From contig JARCOQ010000017.1 of the NCBI GenBank assembly GCA_029207755.1, positions 7,886,945 to 7,950,944 on the forward strand: a stretch of 64,000 nt of DNA. The letters are read 5' to 3'. Made by a program: the position numbers and the translations under genes. How positions within the stretch are numbered: the stretch's first letter is position 1; each line of letters begins with the position of its first letter. The stretch is from Chamaea fasciata (lineage: Eukaryota > Chordata > Aves > Passeriformes > Sylviidae). The notes under the pieces are model-generated. The model had not been told where the DNA came from. It ran no database searches and was given only the letters and a program-made list of their open reading frames with translations. This document shows positions 1-12,985 of the stretch, piece by piece.

Positions 1-3000
1 GTGTTGGCCATTGCTCCTGCCAGACTCTGCTGTACTGGCTGCTGAGCATGGGGTATGGAAAGCTTTCCCACCAACAGGATAAGGGATTTTCAAAATGGAG
101 GTTGGATATGAAATTGTGGAAAGATTCTTTCCTTTAATGAAATGTCAGAATGTTTCTTTTTTTAAAAAGGACACTGGTTTTGGAATTGCCTCCTGTTTAG
201 TTCTGATAGCTTCAACCAAAGCCTCCGACTATTCTTTTTTAAAGTTCCTGTAATTAAATTACAGAAAGACATTTAAAAGAAAAAGAAAAAGAAAAAAAAA
301 AAAAGAAAAAAAAAAGGAACATATTAAAATACACTAAATAGCCCAAAGAAAAGGGAGCACCTTGTCTAGTCTCAAAACCCCATGATCAGCCTGACCAAAA
401 GTGAATTTCATTTCTGTTCCCCTCACTGTCCTCACAGATGCAGGAAGGGAAGGAGGACAATCCCTTTTGCCTGTTCATTTTCACAGCAGTGTGCTGAATA
501 TTAATCACCCTCAAACCCTCTGCTGGAGGCACTGCTGCAAATTGCCCGTCCTGCAGCTGCTCTGTAACTCCTACATGGGAGTCACAGCTGGGGTGGCTGA
601 GGGATCCCGTGGTGACCTGGCTCTGTAAGTGGCAAACACACCCCTGGCAGTGTCCCTGAACACACTGACAGCTCTGTTAGACATGCCACTGTGCATCAGG
701 CTGTTGTCACCCCTGGGTTTGCTCTCCAGGAATTAAGACACCCCTCTTCTCCTCCTTAATGCAAGAAGTACATGTAGGGCAGCGAGGTTGAGATTTGGGT
801 GTTTTCAACACTGATGGACTTTGCTTTTGACACCCTTTGAAGACAAAATGAGAAAGCCCTTTCTTGTCCTTGTGCTGGCCACCCTGCTTGCCCCTGTGTT
901 GGCTACCTTGCCTGTTCCCAGGCTGCCAGTACTTTCAGCTCCATGTTACTGGTGGCAGTGGCAGCTGCCCCAGACTGGATGCCAGGGAATGCAGCTCAGA
1001 TCCAGTAAGAACAGGGACCCTGGGCAGCGGCCTCCTTGAAATAATGTGAAATAATTCCCTTTCACATTTCCTAGTGGAAGTTCTGCTGAAGGGGAAGAGC
1101 CTCTGCCAGGCACACGAAGCACAGAAAGTAGTCCTCTGTTTTCCACAAATACAGCTGTCCAAAGGAATTGCAGCACCTTCGCCACACAGGAGGCATTTTA
1201 ATTACTCTATTGACTCGTGCTCCTGAGAGCCCCAGGCATGTCAGAGCTCAGGCTGGGATGAGAGGGATGCAGAGAGACAGGGAGGGGATGCATGACCAAC
1301 CCTGACAGCCTCAATGCAGCCTCACTGCTGTCCCATCACAGTCTCAGTGTCCTGCCCTGCACACCAAGTGGTGCTGGGCCATTCTGTGCTGTCTCTGACC
1401 AGCATCAGACCATCTTCATGTCTCTGATCTGTGTCTGACTGTTAAATAACTCAGCAGCAGGGAAAAAAAAATACTTGAAAAAATATCTGGAAGATACAGA
1501 GCCATTAATGAAAAACATCAGAAAATAGATATCAAGTAATGACACTGCGATGAGAGCTTATTAATAGGAAAGGCTAAAGATAAAACTAATTTAAACCTGA
1601 TGAGACAAGACATCTCATCTTCAGGAGAATGAGAAGTCAATAGTTGTCTGTCAGTAAAGGAAATAAATTGCTCACAAAGGAGGAGGGAAAGCCGCAGGAC
1701 TGCTGGCCCCCAGAGAGCAGCAGTGCCTGTGACAGACTGTGAGATATCCTCTGAATTCACAAACCGCAGAACTTGGAGCTGCCACTCACCACCGGTACCT
1801 CGGTCATTGCCATGCAGGTCACAGCCCAGCAGTGCTCCAGAAGGCGCACGGACATGGAGGGACGCTGGGGACAGACAATGCCAACCTGGGGGGCCTGCAG
1901 AGCAGCTTGGGGCTGGTCTAGGGGTGCACCAAGCAATGGCAATGGAGAACTCGTTGCATTTCCAGCACAGCACAGAGCTCACCAGTGACTGCAGAGGAGC
2001 CTGTAGGAGCAGCAGTACCTGCCCTGCCAGAACCCAACCACTGCCAGTTTCAGAAAGGAGTGAACTAAAGATAGGACTGGTTTTAGAAGTGGAAAACAGT
2101 TTTGAAAGTTCTTTATGATGCATTAAATCCCAAAGCTCTGTGCGAAGAGCTGGCTTCAGAAATAGTGATGAGAAGCTGCTGAAAGAAAACTCCCTGGACC
2201 CCCAGCCCACGGCAGTCCCAGAGCAGGCAGGAGGAGGCCTGGGGGAATGGGCTGGCAGGCACATGGAGCCTGTCTGCTGAAGTGAAAACCCATGAGAAGA
2301 GGAGGGTGGCAGCCTGGCAGGCTACTGGCATCACGCAGAGGCAATGCCTTGTCACCTGCCACCCCCTCAGCAGAACGAGGCTCCTCCAGCTGACCTAAAG
2401 CAAACTCTGCTTACAGGCTTCCATCAGGGAAAACTCCCATCCTTCCCTCCACCAGCACCATGACACAGAGAGGGAAAACAGACTGCAGAGCTCGAGGGGT
2501 TCTGAGGGAGGATGTGATAACACCACTGCCAGCTGTGGCACTTGGAAAAGCCTGACTGCTCTGCCCAAGCTGCTTCAAAAGTCTTGGAGAAGGGAGCAAG
2601 TTTGGGCAGGCAGGTGTAGGCAGTAATAGGCATCAATTTTGAGGCTGTCCTTAGGCCAACAAAAGCCAGCGCTGAGCAGGGAACAGGGGCTGTGAGCGCC
2701 TGCTGCTCTGTCCCTCCACTCCCTGAGCACAGCCAAGGCCTGAGGACAAACAAGTTTGTTCTCTGATGGGGGTCCGGGGAACAAACGGGCTCTTGTTCTC
2801 CCTCACAGCGACCTTTCTGCCAGGTGAAGCTATTTGTGTGTGCGGGTGATGTCCAGCCTCACCCACACGCCCTGCCAGCAGAAAAGAAAGTGCAGGCTGC
2901 GTGTTACGAAATTCCGGTGTCAGGAGACACCCTCAGGGCACGGCTGCTGTTGGAAAGTAAATGTCATCCCTGCACTTCAGGTCTGTACTGGGAAACCTGA

Positions 3001-5199
3001 TCTGCCAAACGCCTCCTTAGGTGTTTGCCCATGGGTGTAACTGGGGCACGAATGACTGGAAGGGCACTACTTCAACTTGCAGAAGGTGCAGGTGTACATC
3101 AGGGAGATGGGAGGGCCGGGAGAGTTCAACGCTTTCATCCCTGCTCAGGGTGGGAACAGAAACGTGCAAGAAAGAACACAAGGTACGAGTTCAGCTTTCC
3201 CAACAGCTGGATTTAGGCAGCAAACCTGACAAGTGACACAGAACCCACATCCCATCTCCAGGGCTCAAGGAAAACAACACATTCCTACTTCCAGGCTGTG
3301 CCAAAGGACTGACTCAGCCTCCAAGGTCATCGTAAGCACTTCCTAATGGATGCTTTGCTGCTTTAAAACCTCGGTCTTCATTCCCGAGGCCTATAAAAAC
3401 TAAGGAGGCGAAGCAAATGGTGAGTGCTATGGCTCCCCGGAGAGCCCGTGCAGTGAGCATTATCACCTCCTCATCAAAATGTAAAACCCAGCTCTTCTCC
3501 TCATTAGTCTCCCGCTCTTAAAATAATGATTGTAAAACGGCCACAGCCGGCCTCAAAGCAGGATGGAGGGGGGAGGGCACACTGTGGTCTGCATTTCCCA
3601 CCTGGAATAGGTGCTCCTGGGGAGGTCAAAATGAGCAGGGAAAGGTGGATGACAGCCCTTTCCAGGGTGCTGGCTTGAGCCGTGGTCCCAGAATGCCTGG
3701 GAATCATGAGCTGAAAGATTTGCCATGGGGCAGCTGAAATTTGCCACTGCCCAGTGGGTTTGATGAGCCAAGCATGGCCTCAGTACCCATCAGCTCTGAG
3801 GGCTGTTGCTTACACATGCTGCTGCTTCCTTTGGGGTTTTGTCCCAAACTGCTGCCTCTTCCTGAAACCCACCTGGACCACAGGCTCACTCTCACTGGGC
3901 AGCAGAGGTTCAAACCCTGGTTTGTGAACTTGGGCCAAAGACACCTTCCCCATGTGGAAGCAGGAGGGCAGACCAGCCCTGTGTGCCTGTCAGCACCTCA
4001 GAGCCCACACGGACTGTGCTGACTGTGCAGATTCACTTCTAGGAGAAGAGACTCAGCGCTGAGATAATAAGCAAAATGTATTTGTTTCTTGAAGCCTAAT
4101 GAATATTCAGTGAACCATGCTGTTTTCAAAGAGATGCAATTATAGCCCAGAAAGAGCTGAGCAGGAGAGGCGGCTTTCGAGCAAAACCCTTTCAAGTTTA
4201 TTTTAAAATTCTGCAAATTCATGTGGTGACTGCCCTGCTACCAGCTGCTCCTTCAAAACTGGACACTGGCTAGAGCCTTTTACAAGGATTTATTTTAATG
4301 ACATGATTATCTGTATGAAATGGGGTGATCCTTTCCCACATCTCAGTTTACTCACAAGTGCAGGTCACAGGTCCTTGTTTGAATTTCACAGAGCAGGCTG
4401 GAATGTGACACTGTGCAGCCAGGGGCAGCTGCAGGCTGATGAAAACAAGGAACTGTCAGATGCACTTGAAGAACTTGCTGGCCATTTAAATCAATACAAC
4501 CACTTCTCTTAATAAGCAAAGGGAAGGACACCCATGTATGTTTGGATTAAAAAACTGCACCCCAGGTTTTAAGAGGCCAGAGATGACCCTCAACGAGCAG
4601 CCATCTCTTCTTGTGCATCCCCCAGGCCTGGAAACAAGGAAATCTTCTCCAGACAAGATCCAATCCTCCCAAATACCCGGCAAGGCTGCATTCCTTCAGC
4701 CCCAGACACAACAGATTCACTGGTGCACACTAAACACCATTTTTCATTCCACAGTCCAGCGCCACATTCCACCACACAAGTGTGGTGTGGGTTCTTGCAT
4801 CCCCTTTCCAAGCATTTTGCCAATATTTGGAAAGAATTAATCAATCATCTGTTATTTCAGTTCTTTCTACCCTTTGACAGTACTCCTGCTATTCTCCAGC
4901 AGCTATTGGGGCTGTGTTTTGTAGGTACTACCAGCTTTTGCAGCTCCCAAATTCAGCTGAGCTCGTAGGAAGGAACTACTCTGCACATCCATCTCTCAGG
5001 CTGGGCTCTTCCAGAGGACGTGCTCACAGTCAGAGGACAGACCTGCAGCACTGTGAAGGTGGGACAAGCCTCAGGGCAGGTCAAAATACACAATCTCACA
5101 GTACTTGGATTTTGCAAGTTCACACACAGCTTCTACCCCTTTGAACCTGCACACATCTGTGAGGGGTAAGTAGGCACCAAAGCAGAAATATATATGTAC
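1..5199. other. gene-poor left flank, downstream of CDK5RAP1
   Basis: I could not build a spliced gene here. Open frames exist (for example 1,518-2,264 minus and 4,303-4,512 plus), but none has recognisable domains or a chain of exons with matching phases. A purine-rich simple repeat lies at about 272-316. A TATA-like word occurs at 3,392-3,399 with no supported gene behind it. Any gene further left lies outside the window. Confidence 0.5.
272..316. repeat. A-rich (AAAAG)n-like simple repeat
   Basis: About 45 bases consist only of A with scattered single G, partly in an AAAAAG period. This is a low-complexity purine run, possibly the decayed tail of a retroposed sequence. No element body is recognisable next to it. 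Confidence 0.8.
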
Positions 5200-5205
5200 T
5201 TTATT
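5200..5205 (-). terminator. CDK5RAP1: CDK5RAP1 polyadenylation signal
   Basis: The minus strand reads AATAAA about 127 bases downstream of the CDK5RAP1 stop codon at 5,332, which is a normal 3' UTR distance. Further A/T-rich hexamers lie nearby, so the exact cleavage site is uncertain. Confidence 0.65.
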
Positions 5206-5331
5206 ATTTCATAAATAAATTTTAATATACATATATATCTCCCTTATTCTACCATATCTGCACCTGACCACACTTTGTTGTTTCTTCATGGAGAATATGT
5301 GCTGCTTCCATCCAAGGGCAGCAGGGATCCC

Positions 5332-8300
5332 TCAGTGAGAAGCAGCAGCACGGGACAGGGTGGTCCGGCAGAGCGGAACTCCCCGCAGGGTCTGTGAGCT
5401 GGCAGAGGTTACCTGAAAGAAACAACACAGATCCTCAGGCACAGAAAGGCTGGGGAAGATCCATTCTAATTTTAGGCTCTTCTGGCAGCAGCTGCCCTAG
5501 AGAACAGCACTGTGCAAGGAAATGAGCAGTGCAGGTAGGTCACCTTCACCATCACATAGTCCCCTGGCTGGGCTCTGCCTGGAGCCCCGCACTCGGCAGC
5601 ATCCTCCAGCTCGGCGTCGGGGAAGATCACCTTGATGTTGCCATCGTTCCTCCCACACAGCTCCGAGGCAGAGCGTTTGCTGGGCTGGAAAGAGGACAGG
5701 GAACATTACCTGCATGGCAATTGCTCTGATTCACTGCTGGGCTTTATTGCCTCAGGAATTAATTGAGCACTATTGATGGTATTAAACCCATGTTAACCAA
5801 GCCCTGGAACAGAGCACTGTGGCCAGAGATGCTGGGTGACACTCACACACCAAAGCACAAATTCTGTGCTTGGCCAGAGATGCATCCCTAACAGATCCCA
5901 TCCCCTGTGCTCAGCTCAGTGCTCTGGAAAAGTCATGCTGTCTGCTTAAGTGTGAAGAAAGTCTTGGGAGTACTGGGATTACAAGGGGGAAGTGAGAAGG
6001 GAAGGCAGGAGTGGCGACTGCTGTGCAGAGCCTCAGAGCCAGCAAGAAAGGAGGAGGGCAACTCCATTCCAGGCCCACTCACCCCTTCCACCAGCACCAG
6101 CTGGGCCCGTCCCACCAGTGCCGCGTTGGCCCTGGCAGCCTCCTCCCGGAAGGTGGCAATGAGCTCCTCCAGCCGCCGCTTCTTCACGTCTGTGGGGACA
6201 TCGTCCTGCAGCCGGTGATGCGCCCGGGTCTTCTGCACACACAGAGCCAGTGCAGCCCCTCAGCACCCAGCCTGAGCTCAGAGCCTCCTCTGACCCCAGC
6301 CAGCTCCACTGCTCTGCCAGCAACAGCTTCCCACATTCCAACATCATTTCAGTTTGTATCACAAAGGAACTGTTCCAGCGCTAGCCACGTCCTTGTGCTC
6401 CCCACATCTTTCTTCTCCACCTCTTAGGCAGAAGGTCTGAATGCAGGGCACTGAGTATCAGTGGCTGTGAAACAGTTTTGCAGGTCCTGTGTGGAATGTG
6501 CCTGTGCCTGTCTGTTCACAGACAGGCAACAGATTCTACTATTTCTAATCTGTATACTGAATGGTGGTCCAAATCCCTTTGCTTCCTTACATTTCCCAAC
6601 CTCCTGTCCCCTTCCCCAACAGTATCACACACTCTGGAGAGCACTCTAATGGAGACTAACCAACTACCCACTCTTCTCATGGAAATAATTTCTCAAAAAT
6701 TTGCCACTTCCCTCCAGACTTGACTGACAGACCTTTACAGCTGGGCTACAGCCCAGCTCCATCAGCACATTCCTCATCAGTAAATAATGTATTTGCAGCC
6801 TCTGCTGACACAGTTGCGTCTCTGTAATAACCCTGGAGCATCTGCAGAGCCAGGTCACTGAGAAGTTACCAACCCTGACACTCCTACAGAGAATCTAGAA
6901 GCCTCCCAGGCACAACAGCCCTTGCAGAACCACATACCCTACAAGGGCTGCCTGGGACAAACGACATCCACCAGTACACCAATTCTTTGGTATGATTTTC
7001 AATAGCTTTTTAAAAAATGTGTTATTGTGAGAAACAGCACTGAGGACTTTAGGGGACACACCCAGAGATAACAGCCTTCTTTCTCCACCAGGGCCTGCAC
7101 TCACCTGCCTCATGCTGTAGGCAAACAGGAAGCCGACGTTGTAGCGGACTTCCCGCAGCAAGGACACCGTCTGCTGGTGATCCTCCTCTGTCTCTCCACA
7201 GAACCCAGTGATGAAATCACTGCTCAAGCTCACTCCTGTAACAGGCACACAGCTGTACACTTCCCTCAAGGAAGACCAGAATGCTGCACTTGAGAAAGGA
7301 CTGTGAGGTGCAGCTGTGCCGAGTTCAAACCAAGCCATAGGAACACGCACCTGGAATAGAGTCTCGCACGTGGTGCACAAGCTCTAAATACGCTTCCCTT
7401 GTGTACCTGCAATCAACAGCACATGGATTTGCTAACTGGAAACCCGTAACATCAGTGAGGAGAAACCAGCAGCCCAAATCAGAGGACAGGACACAGGGCT
7501 CCTCGTGAGGTGACCCACCCTCGCCGCATGGCCTCCAGGACTCGTGTGCTCCCACTCTGGACTGGGAGGTGCAGCTGTTTGCAGATGTTGTGTCGCTCCT
7601 GGATGAGCTGCAGGACCTGTGGTAAGTGATCAGAAGATGTCTCAGTCAGTTTAACTGTACCAGGGTGCCAAAGGATGAGTCTTCCCTGGGTAAAAGCCAG
7701 CAAACTGCAAATTTGCCAGCTTTAGCCCTAACATCCAACTCCCAGAAGCTGCTGTTCCCAGTTTGGGAACCCACATTCTCTTTGTTTGGGAAGGCAGCAG
7801 AGCTCATACCTCACATTTCAGAGCTGCCTCACTGCCTGCAAGCAGAGGCCAAGGTGTTTATTTTACACTTGCCTCATCAGGAAAATCCTTGGGGTGTGGA
7901 GAGGTGAAACGGATCCTCATTTCTGGGTCAATTCTAGAGACCTGGTCCAGCAGGTGTGAGAAGCGCAAACCTCCCTGTTTGGTTTTGTAGACTGTGCTAA
8001 AGCCACGACTGAGGCCCGGGGCAGCCACTGACTGAAACTGCACCTCAGACAGGTCTCGAAAGCTGTTGACATTCTGACCCAAGAGGGTCACTTCTTTCAC
8101 TCCCTACAAAATAAACAGAGAGGAAGAAATATAACCTGGGCAGGATGGCTGAGCTACAAGGGCATCCATGGTTTTACTCCAAGGAGTTTCCAACAGAAGC
8201 CCTTCCTTCCCTGTCTGTGATGGAGCATTACAAGGGGAATCAAAAAGGCACTGGTGGAATCCCACCACAACCTCAACTCTGCAGATAAAGGCAGTGACAC

Positions 8301-9091
8301 TGGTTACAAGTACCACTGAAAACACTGTTACCAGGAACCACCCTTCCTCCCATGGTTTGGGACAGCTGGGAGGATGCTCTGCCTCACCTGATCCGAGAGC
8401 ATCCTCACTTCCTGCAGGATGGAGGCAATGGGGCGGCTCCTTTCCCTGCCTCGGGTGAAGGGCACAATGCAGTAACTGCACATGTTGTCACAGCCCCGCA
8501 TGATGGACCTGCCGAGAGGTAAAGCACAGGTCACACCCCCTTCTCCAGAACCACCCACGGTGCATCCTGCCCAGGACGAGCCCAGTACTGCTGCCTGCAG
8601 CCAAGCTCCACACACAGGCTGTCCACACTGCATTCAGCTTGCCCTGAGCTAACACCTCCTTATTTTTCATGCACATTTCCAAGAAAGCTGGAAAGAACTA
8701 ATGAGGCACAGACTGATACTGCAGCCTGGCAGTGATCAAAGATCCTTCTACATCCCACTCCTGCAGAGAGCGATACTGTCCCTTCATACGCTACAGCCAC
8801 ACTGAGCAGAGTCTGATTACGTGTCTGACAATGTTATCACCAAAACTAAGCAATCAGAAGTAATAATGTGTGGAGGATTAGAATAATAAATAGCAGAACC
8901 TGGGTCAGGGCACCACAGAAGGCAGGGGATGAGAGAGGCATGGACTTCAGGAAGGAACAGTGGCACAGAAATCACTCAATGCAGCATCAGACTGAGAGTC
9001 AGCATTCCCAAAGGAGAGAGAGAGAAGTCCACAACAGCCAGAGCTCAGGGCACGCTCTCCAGGGCTCAGTCACACAGCAAAGCCGCAGCAA

Positions 9092-9133
<42 letters not shown>

Positions 9134-11747
9134 GGAGACTCAGTGCAGCCAGGCATTGCATCTCCTGGGCAGCTGCTGTCACTGACACATACGCTCTGCA
9201 CAGCAGATTTCCAAATCGGAGCCACAGAAACAAGCACTGGGAAAAGGTACTCACACAAACGCTGTTGTGCCACCTGCACTAGTCTGGACTGGGAGAATGT
9301 CAGCATAAGTCTCATCTAGGGACAGCAGGACATTGGCAGCTTGCTGGCCAGACTCTGCCACTGCCAGCAGCCGGGGAAGGTCACGGTAGGCATCAGGGCC
9401 TGCCACAACATCGACCAGCTTCTCCCTGTGCAGAATCTCCTCCTTAAGCCTCTCGGCCATGCATCCTGCCAACACAGGAGAAGAGTCCTCAGGAGGCAGT
9501 GCCCCACAGCCCTTCCCAGCTGCTTGCACCCCAGGGAAAGGCGGGTGCTGGCAGTGGGACACCGGTGAGGCAGCGCGGCCCTACCCAGGATCCCGATGCG
9601 GAGCGGAGCTCGAGCCTGGGGCCGCCGGGCCTTCAGCGCCTTGAGGTGCTGCAGGCGGTTCCAGATGGCCTGCTCTGCCTTCTCCCTGGGGAACCAGGAA
9701 AACTGGGCATTGCGACTGCTGCTCCTGAGCACAGCCCCAGCCTTAAGCGGCCCAAGTGCTTTGTGAGCAGAATGCAGCTAAAGGCAAGGAATCTAATGGC
9801 ACCTGAGAGTGCCGTTTGTGGTGTGGGGATTATGTCTTGACTCTGTCTTATCTGCTATCACTCTGCTTGCCTGAGAGCATCTCCATAGCAGAAACACCTC
9901 AGGGACTAGCTCTTGGGGAGTAAAAGTGCCTTGCCCACAGTACAAGGTACCCTGCAAGTGACAATGAGCATCTGGTGTCTCTCGCATTCAGAAAAAACAA
10001 GCAAAGTTCCCTTTATATCAAGTTGTCCCTAAACACATTTCTCACATTTTTGAAGTACAGACACAGTACTAGAGAGTTGCTTCAAGGGAAAATAGAATAT
10101 TTAAAAATAAAATCATTAATTGTGCAGGTGTCTCACTGCCCACGGCATTTACACAGAGCTTACACTACCAAAGTATTTCTCACTACCCAGAGAAGCAATT
10201 CATAGCACAATTAATGTCATAAATCATAGCACCAGCCAGCCCTACTCTCAACTAAACAGCCAGTTTCACACCTGCACACTCCTTTCCTCATGCAACACCT
10301 TTATTGCCTTGGTTTTCAAATGTTAATTCTTTAAAAACTGTCCCGAACCAGTGACAAACATTTCCTTACCTCACAGAACAGGTGACAAGAAGAACCACAT
10401 CTGCCTACATCGAAAACAACAGAAAGAGAAAAATCTATAAAAGCCAAACAGTAAGTTCTCATGCCCTGCCTAGGTAACCTGAAGCTATAAAACTCACTTA
10501 ACTCAGGGAAAAAGATCTGCCTGAGTACACGGCAGGTTTCCACAAAAGGAGCTGCAAGAAAGAAACAGAAGACCAGCAGAGTCTTCACTAAATGGTAAAA
10601 GTAAACTCAAAGATGAGACAGGAGGATCCTGCTGTGTCCAATCCCTCTCCAGCTGAGATGGAGCCCAGTAGTTTAAAGAAAAAAGGCAACCCACAGCTTT
10701 CTACCACACTTGTTAAGCAGTTTCCTTCACTTCACAGAACTCAGACTGCAAAACTCATAACACCCCACGGGGTTGTGCTCCAGAGAAAAGCCGGGACTTG
10801 CAGGCACAGCCAAGGCCTGAGGGCTGTGCTCCAGGAGAGCCGCCGAGGCGGTGCCTTACCTCAGCCAGCTCCTTTGTCCTGTCGTAGCCACTCCTCTGCA
10901 GGATGGCCCAGGCGATCTCCGTGTCACTGACGTTCATCTGGCAGCCGTAGGTCTCCAGGTACACTGTAACAAACGGCATGTGAGCAGGAGCCTGCTCAGC
11001 TCCCATCCACAACCTGTCCTGTCCCCTGCTCTCCGGGAAGAAGCCTTCAATCCCACCACTGGAGTCAGGGAAGCTGCACAAAAGCTGCCTGCAGCCCACG
11101 GAAGATAAACCGAAGGACAGACTCTGGGAAACCTGTGTGCTTTGCAACACAGCGGGGTTGGGCTGTGACTGCAGAGCAGCAGCAGCTGTGTCCTTACTGA
11201 GATACAACACTCATGGCAATGAAAACCATCTCAGCCAGGGCACCACAGCCCCACAGCAACCTGCTCTCTGCCCAGCTCCATGGTGGAAGAACACACACGA
11301 CTTTACAGCCAAGGACTAAACTCCTTCCAGCGTCAAAATCCCTTCAGGGCCCCAAAAGCTCCCAAACAACCCGTTTTCCCCACTCCGCTCCGGCTGTGGA
11401 GCACCACTGTCTACACAGGCCTTACGGCTGCCCTAAACCCTGCAGCGAGGCCACAGCAGCGGGGCTCGGCTGATCACAACAGCTCCGGGCCCGAAGACCC
11501 ACAGACCTTTCGGAGCCCCGGGGGTACAGCCCGGCTCAGGCGGCAGCTCCTGTGACGGTCCCGGCTGCCGCGCGGCAGCGGCCCTCAGGAAGTGCCGTAG
11601 GTCTGGCCCCGCGGGCAGCGCGACGCCGCGCCCCACCGGCCGCTGTCCCGGCCCGCAGCGCGCTCTGCGGGGGGCCCCGGTGCGGGGGGCGGCCCCGGAC
11701 GGGCGGAGCAGCCCCGCCGCCCGCAGCGCTCGGGCCCCGGGCAGCAT
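5332..11747 (-). CDS. CDK5RAP1: CDK5RAP1, mitochondrial tRNA methylthiotransferase
   Basis: This radical-SAM enzyme adds the 2-methylthio group to i6A37 of mitochondrial tRNAs. I join 13 coding exons: 11747-11507, 10963-10860, 10404-10370, 9685-9585, 9465-9255, 8508-8388, 8103-7873, 7616-7519, 7406-7351, 7235-7105, 6232-6083, 5684-5544 and 5412-5332. They give 1,701 nt, or 566 aa. Exon 3 is only 35 nt. The start (G at -3) gives an Arg/Ala-rich N-terminus like a mitochondrial presequence. The N-terminal MTTase domain carries Cys88 (YGCQMN), Cys124 (VTCS) and Cys162 (GCMAE). The SAM cluster motif is C237-DNM-C241-SY-C244. Exons 12-13 encode the C-terminal TRAM domain. All phases match. The protein is a little shorter than the roughly 600-residue human one, with the difference near the N-terminus. 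Intron 7 has a GC donor. Family and paralogue identity are near certain; the exact start is less so. Confidence 0.96.
7617..7872 (-). other. CDK5RAP1: GC-AG intron (CDK5RAP1 intron 7)
   Basis: The donor after the PKDFPDE exon reads AG|GCAAGT, the strong consensus for the minor GC donor class. The acceptor is CCACAG at 7,622-7,617. Joining them keeps the frame and gives DE|VLQLI, as expected for the family. No GT donor nearby would keep the frame. Confidence 0.9.
9099..9129. repeat. (CA)n microsatellite in CDK5RAP1 intron 5
   Basis: This is an uninterrupted CA dinucleotide run of about 31 bases, roughly 125 bases downstream of nothing coding and just inside the intron after exon 5 on the minus strand. 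It is likely polymorphic in length. Confidence 0.95.
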
Positions 11748-11920
11748 GGCCGCGGCCGGGGGGGGCGCTTTGGGGGACGGACCGGCCGGCCGGGGATGGG
11801 GCGGCCTCGCCGTGCGCCGACAAAGCCGCCCCGCCGCTGCCTCCGCCCCTCGGCGCCACGTTCCGCGCCGCCGCCGTTCCGGGCCCGCCCCGCTGCTGGG
11901 CGGCGCCGCCGCGGGAATGA
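11390..11920. promoter_or_regulatory. CDK5RAP1: CpG island promoter of CDK5RAP1
   Basis: A dense CpG stretch covers the first coding exon and extends about 170 bases upstream of the start at 11,747. GC-rich Sp1-like words are frequent and no TATA box is evident. It ends abruptly where a CR1 element begins at about 11,925. Part of this island (about 11,758-11,920) survives in the duplicate at 22,600-22,735. The boundaries were judged by eye. Confidence 0.75.
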
Positions 11921-11924
11921 TAAA

Positions 11925-12610
11925 ATTACAGAATTAATTAGGTTGGAAAGGACCTCCGAGATCATCAAGTTCAACCTGTGACGCAGAACCACCGTGTCAA
12001 CTAGACCAGGGCACTGAGCGCCCTGTCTAGTGTTCCCTTAAACACCTCCAGGGATGGTTACTCCACCAGCTCCCTGGGCAGCTCATTCCACGGTCTAATG
12101 ACCCTTTCTGTGAAGGAATATTCCCCAATATCCAATTTAAAAGTCCCCTGGTGCAGCATGTCCTCTTGTACTGTTGCTTGCTGCCTTGAAGCAGAGCTCG
12201 ACTCCTACTCCCCCCCACCCCGTCTGCATGCTCCTGTAAAGGAGTTGTGAGGGCAAGAAGGACCCCCCTGAGCCTCCTGTTCTCCAGGCTGAGCCCCCCG
12301 CCCCAGCTCCCTCCCAGCTCCAGCCGCTTCCCCAGCTCCATTGCCCTTCTTTGGAAATGCTCCAGCAGCTCCACGTCCATTTTGAAGTGACGGACCCAGA
12401 ACTGGACAAAGGCCTCACCCATGCCAGGGGGACAATCCCTTCTCTGGCTGCCTCACTGGTTACAGGCCAAGTTGATACAGGCCAGGATGCCCCTGGCCTT
12501 CTTGACCACCTGGTGCTCATGTTCAGCTGCTGTTGACCAGCACCCCCAAGGCTTTTTTCCACTGTGCTCTTTCCAAGCACACTGCCCCAAGGCTGGAGTG
12601 AAGGGACAGA
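11925..12610 (-). mobile_element. CR1 LINE fragment (3' part, minus orientation)
   Basis: The plus strand opens with an ACAGAATTA...AGGTTGGAAAGG segment, the reverse complement of the CR1 3' end. The conserved blocks ACACCTCCAGGGATGG, CCCTGGGCAGCTCATTCCA and CCCTTTCTGTGAAG then follow in the usual order, with more upstream CR1 sequence to about 12,600. It is 5'-truncated and non-coding. It separates the CDK5RAP1 promoter from the 3' end of BPI copy A. The same insertion sits in copy B, so it predates the duplication. Confidence 0.9.
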
Positions 12611-12760
12611 ACAGCAGAACACAGGTGTTCTGTGGTGCCTTGCCAGGGCCAGGGAAACAGTCCAACAAAGTGGTCCTGATCCTGCTCCAGCTCCCACCTG
12701 GCCCAGTGTAGCCCCAAGCATAAACAGTGACACTGACACTCAGGCCCTGGCACCGGCACC

Positions 12761-12766
12761 TTTATT
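12761..12766 (-). terminator. BPI: BPI copy A polyadenylation signal
   Basis: AATAAA on the minus strand lies about 220 bases downstream of the stop codon at 12,986. The equivalent signal is kept in copy B at 23,539-23,544. Confidence 0.75.
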
Positions 12767-12985
12767 GCTGCCCAGAGGAAGGAGGCAGGGTGGCTCAGGA
12801 CAGGGCACCCCCAGCTCATGGTAGCACCAGGTGAGACCCTAGCAGGAGGATGGAGGGTCCAGGTGAAGGCAGCAGCGCAGGGCACGGGCAGGACCAGTGA
12901 CCTTTGGTGCTGGGATCAGGGGCAGGGAAGGGCAAAGTGGTGAATGGAGCGTATTTAGTGCTGTAGGGCTCCCATTGCCTTATCT

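Noticed and set aside
1518..2264. 248-codon minus-strand ORF
   Set aside because: No domain, no conserved motif and no partner exons; judged a chance open frame.
3392..3399. TATAAAAA word that could mark a promoter
   Set aside because: No start codon, exon or CpG context that supports a gene follows on either strand.
4303..4512. Possible terminal exon ending ELAGHLNQYNHFS followed by TAATAA
   Set aside because: The helical-looking tail and a nearby CAG acceptor are suggestive, but I cannot match it to any gene or find an upstream exon. An mRNA alignment would decide.
9099..9129. Regular repeat considered as a CRISPR-like array
   Set aside because: It is a plain CA microsatellite with no spacers, in a vertebrate intron.
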